In this document: piece by piece, positions 1 to 8,801 of the stretch
How the letters are laid out: every line of letters begins with the position of its first letter
Position numbering within the stretch: position 1 is the stretch's first letter
Source of the DNA: an uncultured Pelagibacteraceae bacterium
GTDB lineage: Bacteria; Pseudomonadota; Alphaproteobacteria; Pelagibacterales; Pelagibacteraceae
DNA: 64,000 nt
NCBI GenBank assembly: GCA_902635685.1
Contig: CACPOY010000001.1
Location: 1 to 64,000, forward strand
Direction of reading: 5' to 3'
Notes under the pieces: generated by a model
Told to the model about the DNA's origin: nothing
The model's database searches: none
The model's input: only the letters and a program-made list of their open reading frames with translations
Translations under genes and position numbers: made by a program

Positions 1-1
1 G

Positions 2-559
2 CAATTGACAAGTTTAAGATCTATTCCAAATTTGAATGTATTTAGACCAGCAGATACGATCGAAACTTTTGAATGCTGGCAATTAGCAATCAAAAGTCAA
101 AAGGCTCCAAGTGTAATAGCTTTAACTAGACAAGGGATCAATCCTTTAAGACTTAAAAATTCATCTAAAAATGAGTCCTCTGCTGGTGCTTATGAAATTT
201 TTAGAACTGGAGAGAACATAAAAGTAACGATCTTAGCAACTGGATCTGAAACTAGTTTAGCTAGTGATGTGGGACATAAATTGGCCACAGATGGCATCTA
301 TTCCAAAATAATATCAATGCCCTGTCAGGAACTATTTGATCAACAAAATAAAGATTATAAAAATGAAATTTTATCTGAAACTGAATTAGTTGTTTCAATA
401 GAGGCCTCTGAAACTTATTATTGGAAAAAGTACACTGGTGCTTCAGGATTAAATTTTGGTATCAATGATTTTGGAAAAAGCGCACCTTACAAAAAAATTT
501 ATGATCATTTTGGATTAAATGCCGACACCATAGTCAAAAGGATTAAGGAAAGATTATGA
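2..559 (+). CDS. tkt: Transketolase, C-terminal part (5' end outside window)
   Basis: The open frame enters from before the window and ends in TGA at 557-559. The visible part matches the C-terminal half of transketolase: the SLRSIPNLNVFRPAD stretch, then the ALTRQG segment and the C-terminal regulatory domain with a late VVSIEAS segment. The enzyme moves two-carbon units between sugar phosphates in the non-oxidative pentose phosphate pathway, using thiamine diphosphate. The TTG at 5 is not a real start because the conserved sequence extends upstream of it. Its stop overlaps the gap start codon by 4 nt, so it heads a central-carbon operon. Confidence 0.95.
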   Translation, partial: QLTSLRSIPNLNVFRPADTIETFECWQLAIKSQKAPSVIALTRQGINPLRLKNSSKNESSAGAYEIFRTGENIKVTILATGSETSLASDVGHKLATDGIYSKIISMPCQELFDQQNKDYKNEILSETELVVSIEASETYYWKKYTGASGLNFGINDFGKSAPYKKIYDHFGLNADTIVKRIKERL

Positions 560-1557
560 AAATAAAAATTGGAATTAATGGAATGGGTAGAATTGGTAGA
601 ATGATTATCAGGTCTATAGTAGAAAATGATAATAAAAATTTAGAAATTAAGCATATTAATAATAGAACGAATTCTGAAACTTGTTCTTCTTTATTAAAAT
701 ATGACTCTATACATGGAAAATTTAATGCAGACATAAGTTTTGATGATAAACATCTATTCATAAACAAAAATAAAATATCATTCAGTCAAGAAACAGATTT
801 AAACAAAATTAATTGGAAAAAGTTTGATGTCGATTATGTTTTTGAATGTACAGGGAAATTTAACTCAAAAGAAAAATTGGAGCCTCATCTTAAAAATGGA
901 GCGAAAAAAGTTATTGTCTCAGCCCCATGTAAAAAAGCTGATAAAACTGTTGTATTCGGAGTAAACGAAACAAAATTGAAAAAAAACGACAAAATAATTT
1001 CTGCTGCATCATGTACTACAAATTGTCTTGCTCCAGTAGCTCATGTTCTAAATGAGAACTTCGAAATCGAAAAAGGTTTTATGACAACTATCCATGCTTT
1101 TACAACTGATCAAAGACTTTTAGATAATTCACATAAAGATCCTAGAAGAGCTAGATCCGCAGGCCAATCGATTGTGCCTACCTCAACAGGTGCCTCTAAG
1201 GCAATCGGTGAGATTATTCCATCTTTAAAAGGAAAATTAGAAGGTGTCGCAATGAGAGTTCCCACACCCAATGTTTCTTTAATTGAACTTGTTTTTTGTA
1301 CCAAGAAAGATTTAAGTGTTGAAAAAATTAATTTAGCATTTCACAATTTTAGCAAAAAAAATAAAATACTTGAGATTACTAAAGAAAAACTTGTATCTAT
1401 AGACTTTAATCATAATCAAGCTTCATCAATAATTGACGCTAATTTAACAAACGTAATTGGAAAAAATATGGGTAAAATTTCAGCTTGGTACGATAATGAA
1501 TGGGCTTTTTCAAATAGGATGTGTGATATTGCAGAATACATTCACAAAAATTCTTAA
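556..1557 (+). CDS. gap: Glyceraldehyde-3-phosphate dehydrogenase
   Basis: A full-length 333-aa type I GAPDH. The N-terminal Rossmann motif GINGMGRIGR is present, and the catalytic cysteine is Cys153 within SCTTNCLAP. The partner His lies in TTIHAFTTDQ and the phosphate-site residues in the RRARSAG and STGASKAIG segments. It interconverts glyceraldehyde 3-phosphate and 1,3-bisphosphoglycerate. The ATG overlaps the transketolase stop (ATGA), and its own TAA shares one base with the pgk ATG, so tkt-gap-pgk-fba are probably translated from one message. In SAR11-type metabolism this set is expected to serve gluconeogenesis. Confidence 0.97.
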   Translation: MKIKIGINGMGRIGRMIIRSIVENDNKNLEIKHINNRTNSETCSSLLKYDSIHGKFNADISFDDKHLFINKNKISFSQETDLNKINWKKFDVDYVFECTGKFNSKEKLEPHLKNGAKKVIVSAPCKKADKTVVFGVNETKLKKNDKIISAASCTTNCLAPVAHVLNENFEIEKGFMTTIHAFTTDQRLLDNSHKDPRRARSAGQSIVPTSTGASKAIGEIIPSLKGKLEGVAMRVPTPNVSLIELVFCTKKDLSVEKINLAFHNFSKKNKILEITKEKLVSIDFNHNQASSIIDANLTNVIGKNMGKISAWYDNEWAFSNRMCDIAEYIHKNS

Positions 1558-2744
1558 TGAAAAATATAAAAGACCAAGAAAATCTAAGTCAAAAAATAGT
1601 TTTGTTGAGACTAGATTTAAATGTTCCATTAAAAAATGGCTTTATCACTGATGAAACTAGAATTGATAAAATTGTTCCTATTTTAAACTTCTTAATTGAA
1701 AAAAAATCTAAAATTATAATTATCTCTCATGTTGGAAGACCGAGAGGAGAATTTAATAAAATTTTTTCGCTTAAACCAATATGTGAGAATTTAGAGAAAA
1801 AGCTAAAGAAGAAAATTCAATTATTAGATGATAATATCTTTAAACTTACAAAAAAAGATTTGTTTAAAAGTCCTAAGAATCAAATAGTATTTTTAGAAAA
1901 TATTAGATTTTATAAAGAAGAAGAAAAAAACGATGTATTTTTTGCGAAACATTTAGCTAGTCTTGCTGATTTATATGTAAATGACGCATTTTCTTGTTCT
2001 CATAGACTCCACGCATCTATAAGCAAAATTACAGAATTTTTACCCTCATATGCTGGTCTTCAATTAGAGACAGAAATAAATGCACTTAAAAAGGTTACAA
2101 CAGAAATTAAAAAACCAATTACTTGCATCATTGGAGGATCGAAAATTTTAACAAAAATTAGTATAATTAAAAATTTAATACCAAAATTTGATAATATTAT
2201 AATTGTTGGGGCAATGGCCAATAGTATCATAAATTATAAAGGATACAACATTGGTAAGTCAATAAAGGAATTAAATTGTGAAACTGCGGTAAAAGAGATT
2301 TTTAAAACTTCAAAAAATCACTCTTGTGAAATTACTTTTCCTGAGGATGTTTTGGTTGGAAAAAATATAAACGATCTTTCAAAAGTTAAAAAACTAGATG
2401 ATATTGAAAACAATGACTTAATATTAGATATTGGACCAACTACAGTTCAAAAAATAAAAGAAATTATCAAAATAAGTAATACAGTTTTATGGAATGGTCC
2501 AGCAGGTTATTTTGAGAATCCGAATTTTGCGGGTGGAAGTTACGAAATTGCAAAGGCGATTGTAAAAAAAAATAAAGAAAAGTCAATTTACTCTGTAATA
2601 GGTGGAGGTGACACCATAGCTTTGATAAACCAACTAAATGTAATTCAAGATTTTAACTTTGTTTCAACTGCTGGTGGAGCATTTTTAGAATATCTTGAAG
2701 GAAAAGAACTTCCTGGTATAAAAGCCTTAAATCAAAATGTCTGA
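1557..2744 (+). CDS. pgk: Phosphoglycerate kinase
   Basis: A 395-aa protein of normal length for bacterial phosphoglycerate kinase. It has the N-terminal LRLDLNVPLKNG motif, the substrate-binding HVGRPRGE loop, and the C-terminal nucleotide-binding glycine-rich VIGGGDT and STAGGAFLE segments. It transfers phosphate between 1,3-bisphosphoglycerate and ADP. It starts within the gap stop codon and ends 8 nt inside fba. The second glycine-rich loop reads CIIGGSKILTKI where most homologues have GGAKVSxK, a mild divergence. Confidence 0.97.
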   Translation: MKNIKDQENLSQKIVLLRLDLNVPLKNGFITDETRIDKIVPILNFLIEKKSKIIIISHVGRPRGEFNKIFSLKPICENLEKKLKKKIQLLDDNIFKLTKKDLFKSPKNQIVFLENIRFYKEEEKNDVFFAKHLASLADLYVNDAFSCSHRLHASISKITEFLPSYAGLQLETEINALKKVTTEIKKPITCIIGGSKILTKISIIKNLIPKFDNIIIVGAMANSIINYKGYNIGKSIKELNCETAVKEIFKTSKNHSCEITFPEDVLVGKNINDLSKVKKLDDIENNDLILDIGPTTVQKIKEIIKISNTVLWNGPAGYFENPNFAGGSYEIAKAIVKKNKEKSIYSVIGGGDTIALINQLNVIQDFNFVSTAGGAFLEYLEGKELPGIKALNQNV

Positions 2745-3744
2745 ATTACACGATATAGTATTAAAAATTCTTGAAAAAGGTAAGGGAATTTTAGCTGCTG
2801 ATGAAAGTACAGGAACAATGACAAAAAGATTAGAAAATGTAAATGTTCCATCAACTCCAGAAAATAGATTATTATTCAGAGAAACTCTATTTAGCTCATC
2901 AGGTATGTCTGACTGTATCGGAGGAGTAATATTATACGATGAAACTATAAAACAGGAGACTTCAAAGAAAATAAAAATACCAGAATTGATTTCTAAAATG
3001 GGAAGCACTCCAGGTATTAAAGTTGATACTGGTGCAAAAGTTTTGGCTGGATCGCCAAATGAAAAAATTACAGAAGGTCTTGACGGATTAAGAGAAAGAT
3101 TAAAAGAATATCACAAACTTGGTGCAAAATTCACAAAATGGCGTGGCGTTTACATTATAACAAAAAATACTCCAAGCAGACTATCGATACAATCTAATGC
3201 TCATGCATTAGCAAGATATTCAGCTCTTGTTCAAGAATGTAAAATGGTCCCAATAGTTGAGCCTGAGGTCTTAATGGATGGTGAACATTCCGCGAGAGAA
3301 TGTTATGAAAAAACCTCAGAGGTAATAAAAAAATGCTTCGATGAATTAATATTACATAAGATCGATTTAAAAGGAATTATTCTAAAACCCAATATGATAT
3401 TAGCTGGTAATAAATCTAAAGACAAAATTTCAAACGAGGAAGTTGCAAAATTAACAATTAAATGTTTAAAAAATTCTGTCCCATTAGAAGTCCCCGGAAT
3501 AGCTTTTTTATCTGGGGGTCAATCAGAAATTGAGGCAACAGAAAATTTAAACTTAATAAATAAATTCAATGATACAGATTTTATAATGAGTTATTCTTAC
3601 GGACGAGCCCTTCAACAAAGTGCTTTAAAACATTGGTCAAAAAACATTCAAGACATTACGGGTACTCAAATGGTTTTTAACCATCGAGCAAAAATGAATA
3701 CATTAGCAGCTCAAAGCAAATGGTCTAAAAATCTTGAAGTATAA
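2737..3744 (+). CDS. fba: Class I fructose-bisphosphate aldolase
   Basis: A 335-aa Schiff-base (class I) aldolase. The N-terminal GKGILAADESTGTM motif and the GIILKPNM segment carrying the Schiff-base lysine are clear, as are the KWRGVY and FLSGGQSE segments. It reversibly condenses dihydroxyacetone phosphate and glyceraldehyde 3-phosphate to fructose 1,6-bisphosphate. This is the eukaryote-like class I family rather than the metal-dependent class II enzyme. The start overlaps the pgk end by 8 nt, and the end overlaps the following thiE-like gene by 11 nt. Confidence 0.96.
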   Translation: MSELHDIVLKILEKGKGILAADESTGTMTKRLENVNVPSTPENRLLFRETLFSSSGMSDCIGGVILYDETIKQETSKKIKIPELISKMGSTPGIKVDTGAKVLAGSPNEKITEGLDGLRERLKEYHKLGAKFTKWRGVYIITKNTPSRLSIQSNAHALARYSALVQECKMVPIVEPEVLMDGEHSARECYEKTSEVIKKCFDELILHKIDLKGIILKPNMILAGNKSKDKISNEEVAKLTIKCLKNSVPLEVPGIAFLSGGQSEIEATENLNLINKFNDTDFIMSYSYGRALQQSALKHWSKNIQDITGTQMVFNHRAKMNTLAAQSKWSKNLEV

Positions 3745-4348
3745 TAGAAAAAAATTCATTTATCTTATTTCCCCCTCAAAAATAAACAACGCTTTCTATA
3801 ATAATTTGCATAAAGTTCTCAAATCAAAAAAGGTTTGTTTTTTTCAATTAAGATTAAAAAAAGAAAGTTTTAAAAAAAAATATACAATTGGAAAAAAAAT
3901 CAAAAAAATATGTAAAAAATTTAATGTCAAATTTTTAATAAATGACGATGTTTTACTTGCAAAGAAACTAAATGCTGACGGTTGTCATTTAGGGCAAAAA
4001 GATACTAATATTTTTAAAGCTAGAAAAATTATCAAAAATAAAATAATAGGTATTACCTGCCACAACTCTATTAAGTTAGCAAAGATAGCTGTTATAAATA
4101 AAGCCGATTACATAGCTATTGGAGCATTCAATTTTTCAAAAACTAAAAGAGTTAAGTATAAAGCTACAATTGGTCTACTTAAAAAAGTAAGAAAAATAAC
4201 AAAAACTCAGATTGTCGCTATAGGGGGTATCAATTCTAATAATTATAAAAAACTACTATTGAATAAAGCTAACTTTTTAGCTATCTCAAGCTACATTTGG
4301 AAAAATAAAAAGCAAAAACCATTCGAAGCTATTCAAAAATTAAAATGA
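3734..4348 (+). CDS. Thiamine-phosphate synthase-like protein (ThiE family)
   Basis: A 204-aa TIM-barrel protein of the ThiE/TenI family. Recognisable elements are the early QLRLK strand, FLINDDVLLAKKLNADG, HLGQKD, an IGAFNFSKTK segment where canonical ThiE has GP-F-T-TK, and VAIGGINSNN. ThiE joins the pyrimidine and thiazole phosphates to make thiamine phosphate, whereas TenI-type relatives do not, so the exact activity is uncertain. The protein is very lysine-rich and diverged. It sits between fba and efp with overlaps of 11 and 4 nt, so it is co-expressed with core metabolism. Confidence 0.75.
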   Translation: MKYNRKKFIYLISPSKINNAFYNNLHKVLKSKKVCFFQLRLKKESFKKKYTIGKKIKKICKKFNVKFLINDDVLLAKKLNADGCHLGQKDTNIFKARKIIKNKIIGITCHNSIKLAKIAVINKADYIAIGAFNFSKTKRVKYKATIGLLKKVRKITKTQIVAIGGINSNNYKKLLLNKANFLAISSYIWKNKKQKPFEAIQKLK

Positions 4349-4905
4349 AAATAAATGCTAGTGAAATAAGAGTTGGAATGCTCATTGAATATAAAAATGA
4401 TTTATGGCAAGTGCTAAAAACTCAGCATGTAAAACCTGGAAAAGGGGGAGCATTTGCACAAGTAGAAATGAAAAGTATAAATAAAAATACTAAATTAAAT
4501 GAGAGGTTTAGATCAAGCGAGACTGTTGAAAAAGCATCACTTGATGAAATAAAACATAATTTCTTATATGAAGATGAAAATAATTATTTTTTCATAAATC
4601 CAATTTCATTTGAACAAATTGAAATGAAAAAAAATATAGTTGGTGAGAAAGGAAAATTACTCACAGAAAATTTAGAGGTATCAATAAGTTTTTATAATGA
4701 AAAACCTATGTTTGTAGATTTGCCAAATCAAGTGGCCTGCAAAATTGACACAACTGAGGCAGCTTTAAAGGGTCAAACTGTTTCATCCTCATATAAACCT
4801 GCAGTTTTAATAAATGGCTTGAGTGTTCAAGTACCTCCATTTATAGAGTCGGGAGATGAGATTATAGTTGATACTAGAAATCTTGAGTACATAAAAAAGA
4901 TTTAA
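4345..4905 (+). CDS. efp: Translation elongation factor P
   Basis: A 186-aa protein with the three-domain length usual for EF-P. It binds stalled ribosomes and promotes peptide bonds at proline runs. The tip loop reads HVKPGKGGAFAQ, with Lys33 at the position that is beta-lysylated in many bacteria. The two OB domains follow, ending in GDEIIVDTRNLEYI. The gene begins with a 4-nt overlap on the thiE-like gene and ends 4 nt before the inositol-phosphatase gene. Whether a modifying enzyme exists cannot be told from this window. Confidence 0.97.
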   Translation: MKINASEIRVGMLIEYKNDLWQVLKTQHVKPGKGGAFAQVEMKSINKNTKLNERFRSSETVEKASLDEIKHNFLYEDENNYFFINPISFEQIEMKKNIVGEKGKLLTENLEVSISFYNEKPMFVDLPNQVACKIDTTEAALKGQTVSSSYKPAVLINGLSVQVPPFIESGDEIIVDTRNLEYIKKI

Positions 4906-4909
4906 TTTT

Positions 4910-5650
4910 ATGAATACTATTTCTGCAAATCTGAACATAATGATAAAGGCAGCAGAAAAAGCATCAAAAATATTGATTAGAGATTTTGGTGAAATTGAAA
5001 AATTACAAGTTTCTAAAAAGGGTCCTGCTGATTTTGTTACTAATTCTGATTTAAAAGCAGAAAAAATAATCATTGAGGAATTAAGAAAAGCTAAGCCTCA
5101 CTATTCAATTATTAGTGAAGAGAATGGAATAGAAAATAACAGAGATAAGAATAATATATGGATTATTGATCCTATTGATGGAACTATAAATTTTCTACAT
5201 GGAATACCACACTTTGCAATATCAATTGCTCTAAAATCAAATGATGAAATAATTTCTGGAATTATATTTGATCCAATAAAAAATGAGATGTTCTATGCTG
5301 AAAAAAATAACGGGTCATTCTTTAACAATCATAGAATAAGAGTTTCACAAAAAAATGAAATTAGCGAATGTTTATTTGTTACTGGAGGAAAAATTTATAG
5401 TGAACCTGATATAACTTACAGAAAAACAGGATGTGCAGCTCTAGATATGGCTTATGTGGCTTCAGGACGATACGATGGTTGCTTTCAACAAAATTTAAAT
5501 TTATGGGATATTGCTGCAGGAATAATTTTAGTGAAAGAAGCTGGAGGTGTTTTAAATGAAATAGATCTTTCAATTCATAAAAACATTAAAATTGTTGCTT
5601 CAAGCACCAATATTAGATCAAAATTATTAGAAAAACTTGTTAACTTTTAA
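4910..5650 (+). CDS. suhB: Inositol-1-monophosphatase family protein (SuhB-like)
   Basis: A 246-aa Mg-dependent sugar phosphatase of the inositol monophosphatase family. The metal-binding motifs are SEENG (first Glu), [15 protein letters not shown] (core DPIDGT) and the late NLWDIAAG segment. The family hydrolyses myo-inositol phosphate and related substrates, and SuhB also has an RNA-polymerase-associated role in rRNA antitermination in some bacteria. The gene lies 4 nt after efp and ends the tight overlap chain. A short gap with a promoter-like sequence precedes rpmE. Confidence 0.92.
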   Translation: MNTISANLNIMIKAAEKASKILIRDFGEIEKLQVSKKGPADFVTNSDLKAEKIIIEELRKAKPHYSIISEENGIENNRDKNNIWIIDPIDGTINFLHGIPHFAISIALKSNDEIISGIIFDPIKNEMFYAEKNNGSFFNNHRIRVSQKNEISECLFVTGGKIYSEPDITYRKTGCAALDMAYVASGRYDGCFQQNLNLWDIAAGIILVKEAGGVLNEIDLSIHKNIKIVASSTNIRSKLLEKLVNF

Positions 5651-5678
5651 TTGTTTTAAAAATTTGTTTTGTTATAAG
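5651..5678 (+). promoter_or_regulatory. Candidate sigma-70-type promoter for rpmE
   Basis: The 35-nt gap before rpmE holds TTGTTT (5651-5656), a 16-nt spacer and TATAAG (5673-5678), ending 7 nt before the rpmE ATG. The match is by eye in an AT-rich background, so it is suggestive only. It would give a nearly leaderless message. Confidence 0.3.
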
Positions 5679-5685
5679 TCACGTC

Positions 5686-5916
5686 ATGAAAAAAAATATT
5701 CACCCAGATTATCACACTATTAAGGTTGAAATGACAGATGGTAGTCAATTTGAGACAAAATCAACATGGGGTCAAGAAGGGGAAATATTAAAATTAGAGA
5801 TAGACCCTAAGTCTCATTCTGCTTGGACTGGAGGCAAACAAAAACTAATGGATAAAGGGCGTATCAGTAAATTTAACAAAAAATTCCAAAACTTTAAATC
5901 AGATAAGAAAAGCTAA
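5686..5916 (+). CDS. rpmE: 50S ribosomal protein L31
   Basis: A 76-aa ribosomal protein bL31 recognised from [19 protein letters not shown], the STWG segment, and the [11 protein letters not shown] and [10 protein letters not shown] segments typical of alphaproteobacterial L31. It has no cysteine, so it is a zinc-independent form, as in many alphaproteobacteria. Its last base is the first base of the next gene's ATG. It is placed between metabolic and regulatory core genes rather than in a ribosomal protein operon. Confidence 0.95.
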   Translation: MKKNIHPDYHTIKVEMTDGSQFETKSTWGQEGEILKLEIDPKSHSAWTGGKQKLMDKGRISKFNKKFQNFKSDKKS

Positions 5917-6491
5917 TGTCTAATAGTCCATTAATGCCAATGGCAACTGCTGTTTGGTTAGTTGAAAATACCACATTAACATTCAAACAAATAGCAAATT
6001 TTTGCAACATGCATGAAGTTGAAATCCAAGGTATAGCAGATGGAGAGGTTGCTAAAGGCATTAAAGCCTACAATCCTATAATCTCAGGTCAACTTTCAAG
6101 GGAAGAAATTGAGCTTTCTTCTAAGGACGAAAATAGACCACTTACGATTAAAAGTGCAGATATAGAAATTTCTAATACTGAACAAAAGACAAAAAAATAC
6201 GTGCCATTATCAAAAAGACAAGATAAACCAGATTCTGCTCTATGGCTGATTAAAAATCATAATATTCTTAAAGATTCTCAAATTGCGAAATTAGTGGGAA
6301 TAACAAAAAACACTGTTACAGCGATAAGAAATAAAAGTTATTGGAACTATAACAATCTAAATCCAAAAGACCCAGTTGCATTAAATCTATTTTCTCAAAA
6401 AGATTTAATTGAAGCTATCGAAAAGGCTGAGAGACGTATCAAAAGAGAGAAAAAAGAAAAAGAAAAACAACAAAATACAAATACTGTTTGA
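5916..6491 (+). CDS. DUF1013 family transcriptional regulator (TrcR-like)
   Basis: A 191-aa member of the DUF1013 family, which is widespread and strongly conserved in alphaproteobacteria. Databases name some members TrcR, a cell-cycle transcriptional regulator; I use that name with caution. The N-terminal PLMPMATAVWLVENTTLTF stretch is diagnostic. A second segment near residues 100-145 (SALWLIKNHNILKDSQIAKL plus GITKNTVTAIRN) looks like a helix-turn-helix. The C-terminus is a charged, probably coiled Lys/Glu tail. It starts on the last base of rpmE and is presumably co-transcribed with it. Confidence 0.85.
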   Translation: MSNSPLMPMATAVWLVENTTLTFKQIANFCNMHEVEIQGIADGEVAKGIKAYNPIISGQLSREEIELSSKDENRPLTIKSADIEISNTEQKTKKYVPLSKRQDKPDSALWLIKNHNILKDSQIAKLVGITKNTVTAIRNKSYWNYNNLNPKDPVALNLFSQKDLIEAIEKAERRIKREKKEKEKQQNTNTV

Positions 6492-6504
6492 TGAGGAAAA
6501 TTAA

Positions 6505-6533
6505 TAGACATATTTTTTTAAAAGTGTTATCTA
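6505..6533 (+). promoter_or_regulatory. Candidate promoter for rpsU
   Basis: TAGACA (6505-6510), a 17-nt spacer and TATCTA (6528-6533) lie in the gap before rpsU, followed by a strong GGAGG at 6545-6549. The match to sigma-70 consensus is partial and judged by eye. Transcription would start close to the ribosome binding site. Confidence 0.3.
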
Positions 6534-6544
6534 ATCGCTTTTTT

Positions 6545-6549
6545 GGAGG
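6545..6549 (+). promoter_or_regulatory. Shine-Dalgarno site that decides the rpsU start
   Basis: GGAGG sits at 6545-6549. The in-frame TTG at 6543 overlaps it and so cannot be the start it serves. With ordinary spacing it points to the ATT at 6555-6557 (5 nt away); an ATA at 6561 is 11 nt away. Strong SD sequences are not common in this window, which makes this one informative. Confidence 0.6.
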
Positions 6550-6554
6550 TATTT

Positions 6555-6749
6555 ATTAAAATAGAAGTAAAAGATAATAATGTTGAGCAGGCTCTAAGAG
6601 TTTTAAAAAGAAAACTTCAGAGAGATGGTTTTTTCAAAATTATTAAACTTAAAAATACATATGAAAAACCATCAGAAAAGAAAAAAAGAATTTTACAGGA
6701 AAATATTAAGAGAGTTAAAAAGTTAAATAAACTCAAAAACAGAATTTAA
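6555..6749 (+). CDS. rpsU: 30S ribosomal protein S21, probable AUU start
   Basis: The product is ribosomal protein bS21, recognised from VKDNNVEQALRVLKRKLQRDG and the YEKPSEKKKR segment followed by a basic tail. From the ATT at 6555 the protein would begin M-K-I-E-V-K-D-N-N-V and have 64 residues, the normal layout for short alphaproteobacterial S21. Starting at TTG 6543 gives 68 residues but would place the Shine-Dalgarno inside the coding region. No ATG or GTG gives an intact N-terminus. A rare AUU start, as in infC, is my preferred reading; a sequencing error at the start codon is the main alternative. Confidence 0.85.
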   Translation: MKIEVKDNNVEQALRVLKRKLQRDGFFKIIKLKNTYEKPSEKKKRILQENIKRVKKLNKLKNRI

Positions 6750-6755
6750 GTATAC

Positions 6756-6832
<77 letters not shown>

Positions 6833-6833
6833 A

Positions 6834-8084
6834 TTATATCAAATAAATTTTTTTAAAAATTCTTAAAGAAATATAAAATAAACTAAAAACATATAGATAA
6901 AATAAATTTCTCTTTTTTGAAAAAAAATTTTTATAATCTAGGTTATTAAATAAAATAAAAACTATAATCAAAAATAATGGCTCATAATATTTATGATAAA
7001 TAGTATTTTGTATATTAGATAAAATTAACAAAAAAATTAATGTAAAATTGTCTTTGTGTAAGCTTGACAAGTAAATAATTATAAAAAAACTTAAAAAACT
7101 AATTATAAAAAATAAAAAATTATTATTAAATAAAAATTGTGATAATTGAAAAAAAACACCACCTCCAGTAAAGCTCAATTGATAATTGAAAAAATAGACT
7201 AAAATTAAAAAAATTATTGATATAAAAACCAAATTTTTTTTAAAAAATAAAATCATTTTTTTATAATTTAATAAAAAAAATAAAATCGGGATTAAATGAA
7301 AAAAAATTATTGAGCTGATAATTAATAATTTATTAGATATATTTAAATTTAAACTTGTTGCTTCCATGTCTAAACCAGGTGTTCTTCCAGCTGCAATAAA
7401 ATTGATGTCTAGAGAAAAAATGTAATAAATCATTGGTAATGATGCAGCAAAACTAAACAAAATAAGTAAGAAAAAATTTTTAAATTTTAGTTTTTGAAAA
7501 AAATAATAAATAAAAAAAATAAAAAATAACGAAAAATTTGGACTTATATAAGAAGAAATTATAATTGTAATTAAAGAAAGCCAAGCAAATTTCTTTTCAT
7601 ATTTAGGTGATAATAGAAATTTTAAAAAAAAATATATCGATAAAGTAAAAAAAATTAAACCAGGAATCCTACTATCAGGCCAAATAGCTAAAGAGCGAAA
7701 AGTTGGCGAAAGAAAAATTGATAAGGCTAATATTTTAAGAATAGTACGGTTTGTATCCTTAAATTTTAATTTAAGGCAGTTATAAAATATTACAATTAAA
7801 CTTAAAGAAATATGCAAATGAATAAGTCTTATAAAATCAAAACTTAAGCCAAATTTATATAAAAATGATAGAAAAATAATATAAATAGGCGAATGTCTTT
7901 GACCAAAACTATCATAACTAAGAAAAGTATTTTTAAAATCTTTTGAAAAACTTTCAATAACAGGATTATACGCATTTACCCAATCCAAATATGATCCATG
8001 ATTTAAATTCTCTCCAAAGTAGAATCCGATCAACAAGGAGGTATATAATAGAAATATTAAAGTCTTTTCTCTAAAGAGTTGCAC
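6834..8084 (-). CDS. Polytopic membrane protein of unknown function
   Basis: A 416-aa protein with roughly ten hydrophobic segments from the N-terminus (after MQLFREKT) to the C-terminus. The loop after the first membrane span contains SYLDWVNAYNPVIES and SFGQRHSPIYIIFL. That arrangement, an acidic or polar first periplasmic loop followed by many spans, resembles GT-C type lipid-linked sugar transferases, but I see no diagnostic motif. It is the last gene of the minus-strand run that includes transaldolase (12-nt gap), and it ends one base from the tRNA. Confidence 0.6.
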   Translation of the reverse strand: MQLFREKTLIFLLYTSLLIGFYFGENLNHGSYLDWVNAYNPVIESFSKDFKNTFLSYDSFGQRHSPIYIIFLSFLYKFGLSFDFIRLIHLHISLSLIVIFYNCLKLKFKDTNRTILKILALSIFLSPTFRSLAIWPDSRIPGLIFFTLSIYFFLKFLLSPKYEKKFAWLSLITIIISSYISPNFSLFFIFFIYYFFQKLKFKNFFLLILFSFAASLPMIYYIFSLDINFIAAGRTPGLDMEATSLNLNISNKLLIISSIIFFHLIPILFFLLNYKKMILFFKKNLVFISIIFLILVYFFNYQLSFTGGGVFFQLSQFLFNNNFLFFIISFLSFFIIIYLSSLHKDNFTLIFLLILSNIQNTIYHKYYEPLFLIIVFILFNNLDYKNFFSKKRNLFYLYVFSLFYISLRIFKKIYLI

Positions 8085-8096
8085 TTTTCAGTTTTT

Positions 8097-8795
8097 CTAA
8101 ATTTTAAATTTAGATTTTTTACTGTCAATCAAAAAAGCTTTTACTGTATCAATTGTTAAAGCTTTAAAAGATTTTCCAAATTTTTCGATTTTTTCAATCA
8201 TTAATGGGGGTATCGTAATTATACTGCATCCTAATTTTCTAGCTTGTATAAAATTGTATGGCTCTCTAACGCTTGCCCACAAAATTTCAACGTTATTAAA
8301 TTTTTTTGAGATTAATATACTTTTATTAATTTCTGGGATTGGATCTTTACCAACATCTGCAGCTCTGCCAACAAAAATTGAGATGATAACTCGAGTTTTT
8401 TTGTCAATTACACTTAAAATCTTTTTTGTTTGAGCAGAATTATATACCGCAGTTATGTTTAATTTTATTTTCCTACTATTTAATTCTTTGATGACCTTAC
8501 CAGTGAATTTTCCTTTTGAATTAACTACTGGTATTTTCACATAAACATTTTTACCCCACTTGCTAATTTTTAGACCTTGGTCAATCATTTCGTGGAACTT
8601 GTCGCCAAAAACTTCTAATGATACTGGTTTTTTTTTACAAATTTTAAGTATTTTTTTTGAGTATTCTTTATAGTCTTTTGCTCCAGCTTTTCTCATCAAA
8701 CTTGGATTAGTCGTAAAACCTTTTACTATTTTTTTTTTATTAAACTTTTTAATTTGATTTATTTCTGCACTATCGCAGTATATTTTAGTTTTCAT
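8097..8795 (-). CDS. tal: Transaldolase (small, fructose-6-phosphate aldolase-type subfamily)
   Basis: A 232-aa transaldolase of the short family that includes TalC and MipB-type proteins. The N-terminal YCDSAEINQI, then GFTTNPSLM, the Schiff-base lysine at Lys87 in VYVKIPVVNS, and NITAVYN are visible. It moves a dihydroxyacetone unit between sugar phosphates in the non-oxidative pentose phosphate pathway, complementing the transketolase at the window start. It lies 6 nt downstream of pntB, so it is probably in the transhydrogenase operon. Confidence 0.92.
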   Translation of the reverse strand: MKTKIYCDSAEINQIKKFNKKKIVKGFTTNPSLMRKAGAKDYKEYSKKILKICKKKPVSLEVFGDKFHEMIDQGLKISKWGKNVYVKIPVVNSKGKFTGKVIKELNSRKIKLNITAVYNSAQTKKILSVIDKKTRVIISIFVGRAADVGKDPIPEINKSILISKKFNNVEILWASVREPYNFIQARKLGCSIITIPPLMIEKIEKFGKSFKALTIDTVKAFLIDSKKSKFKI

Positions 8796-8801
8796 TTATT
8801 A

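Noticed and set aside
8085-8096. A terminator between transaldolase and the membrane protein gene
   Set aside because: Only 12 bases separate the genes and no hairpin is present.
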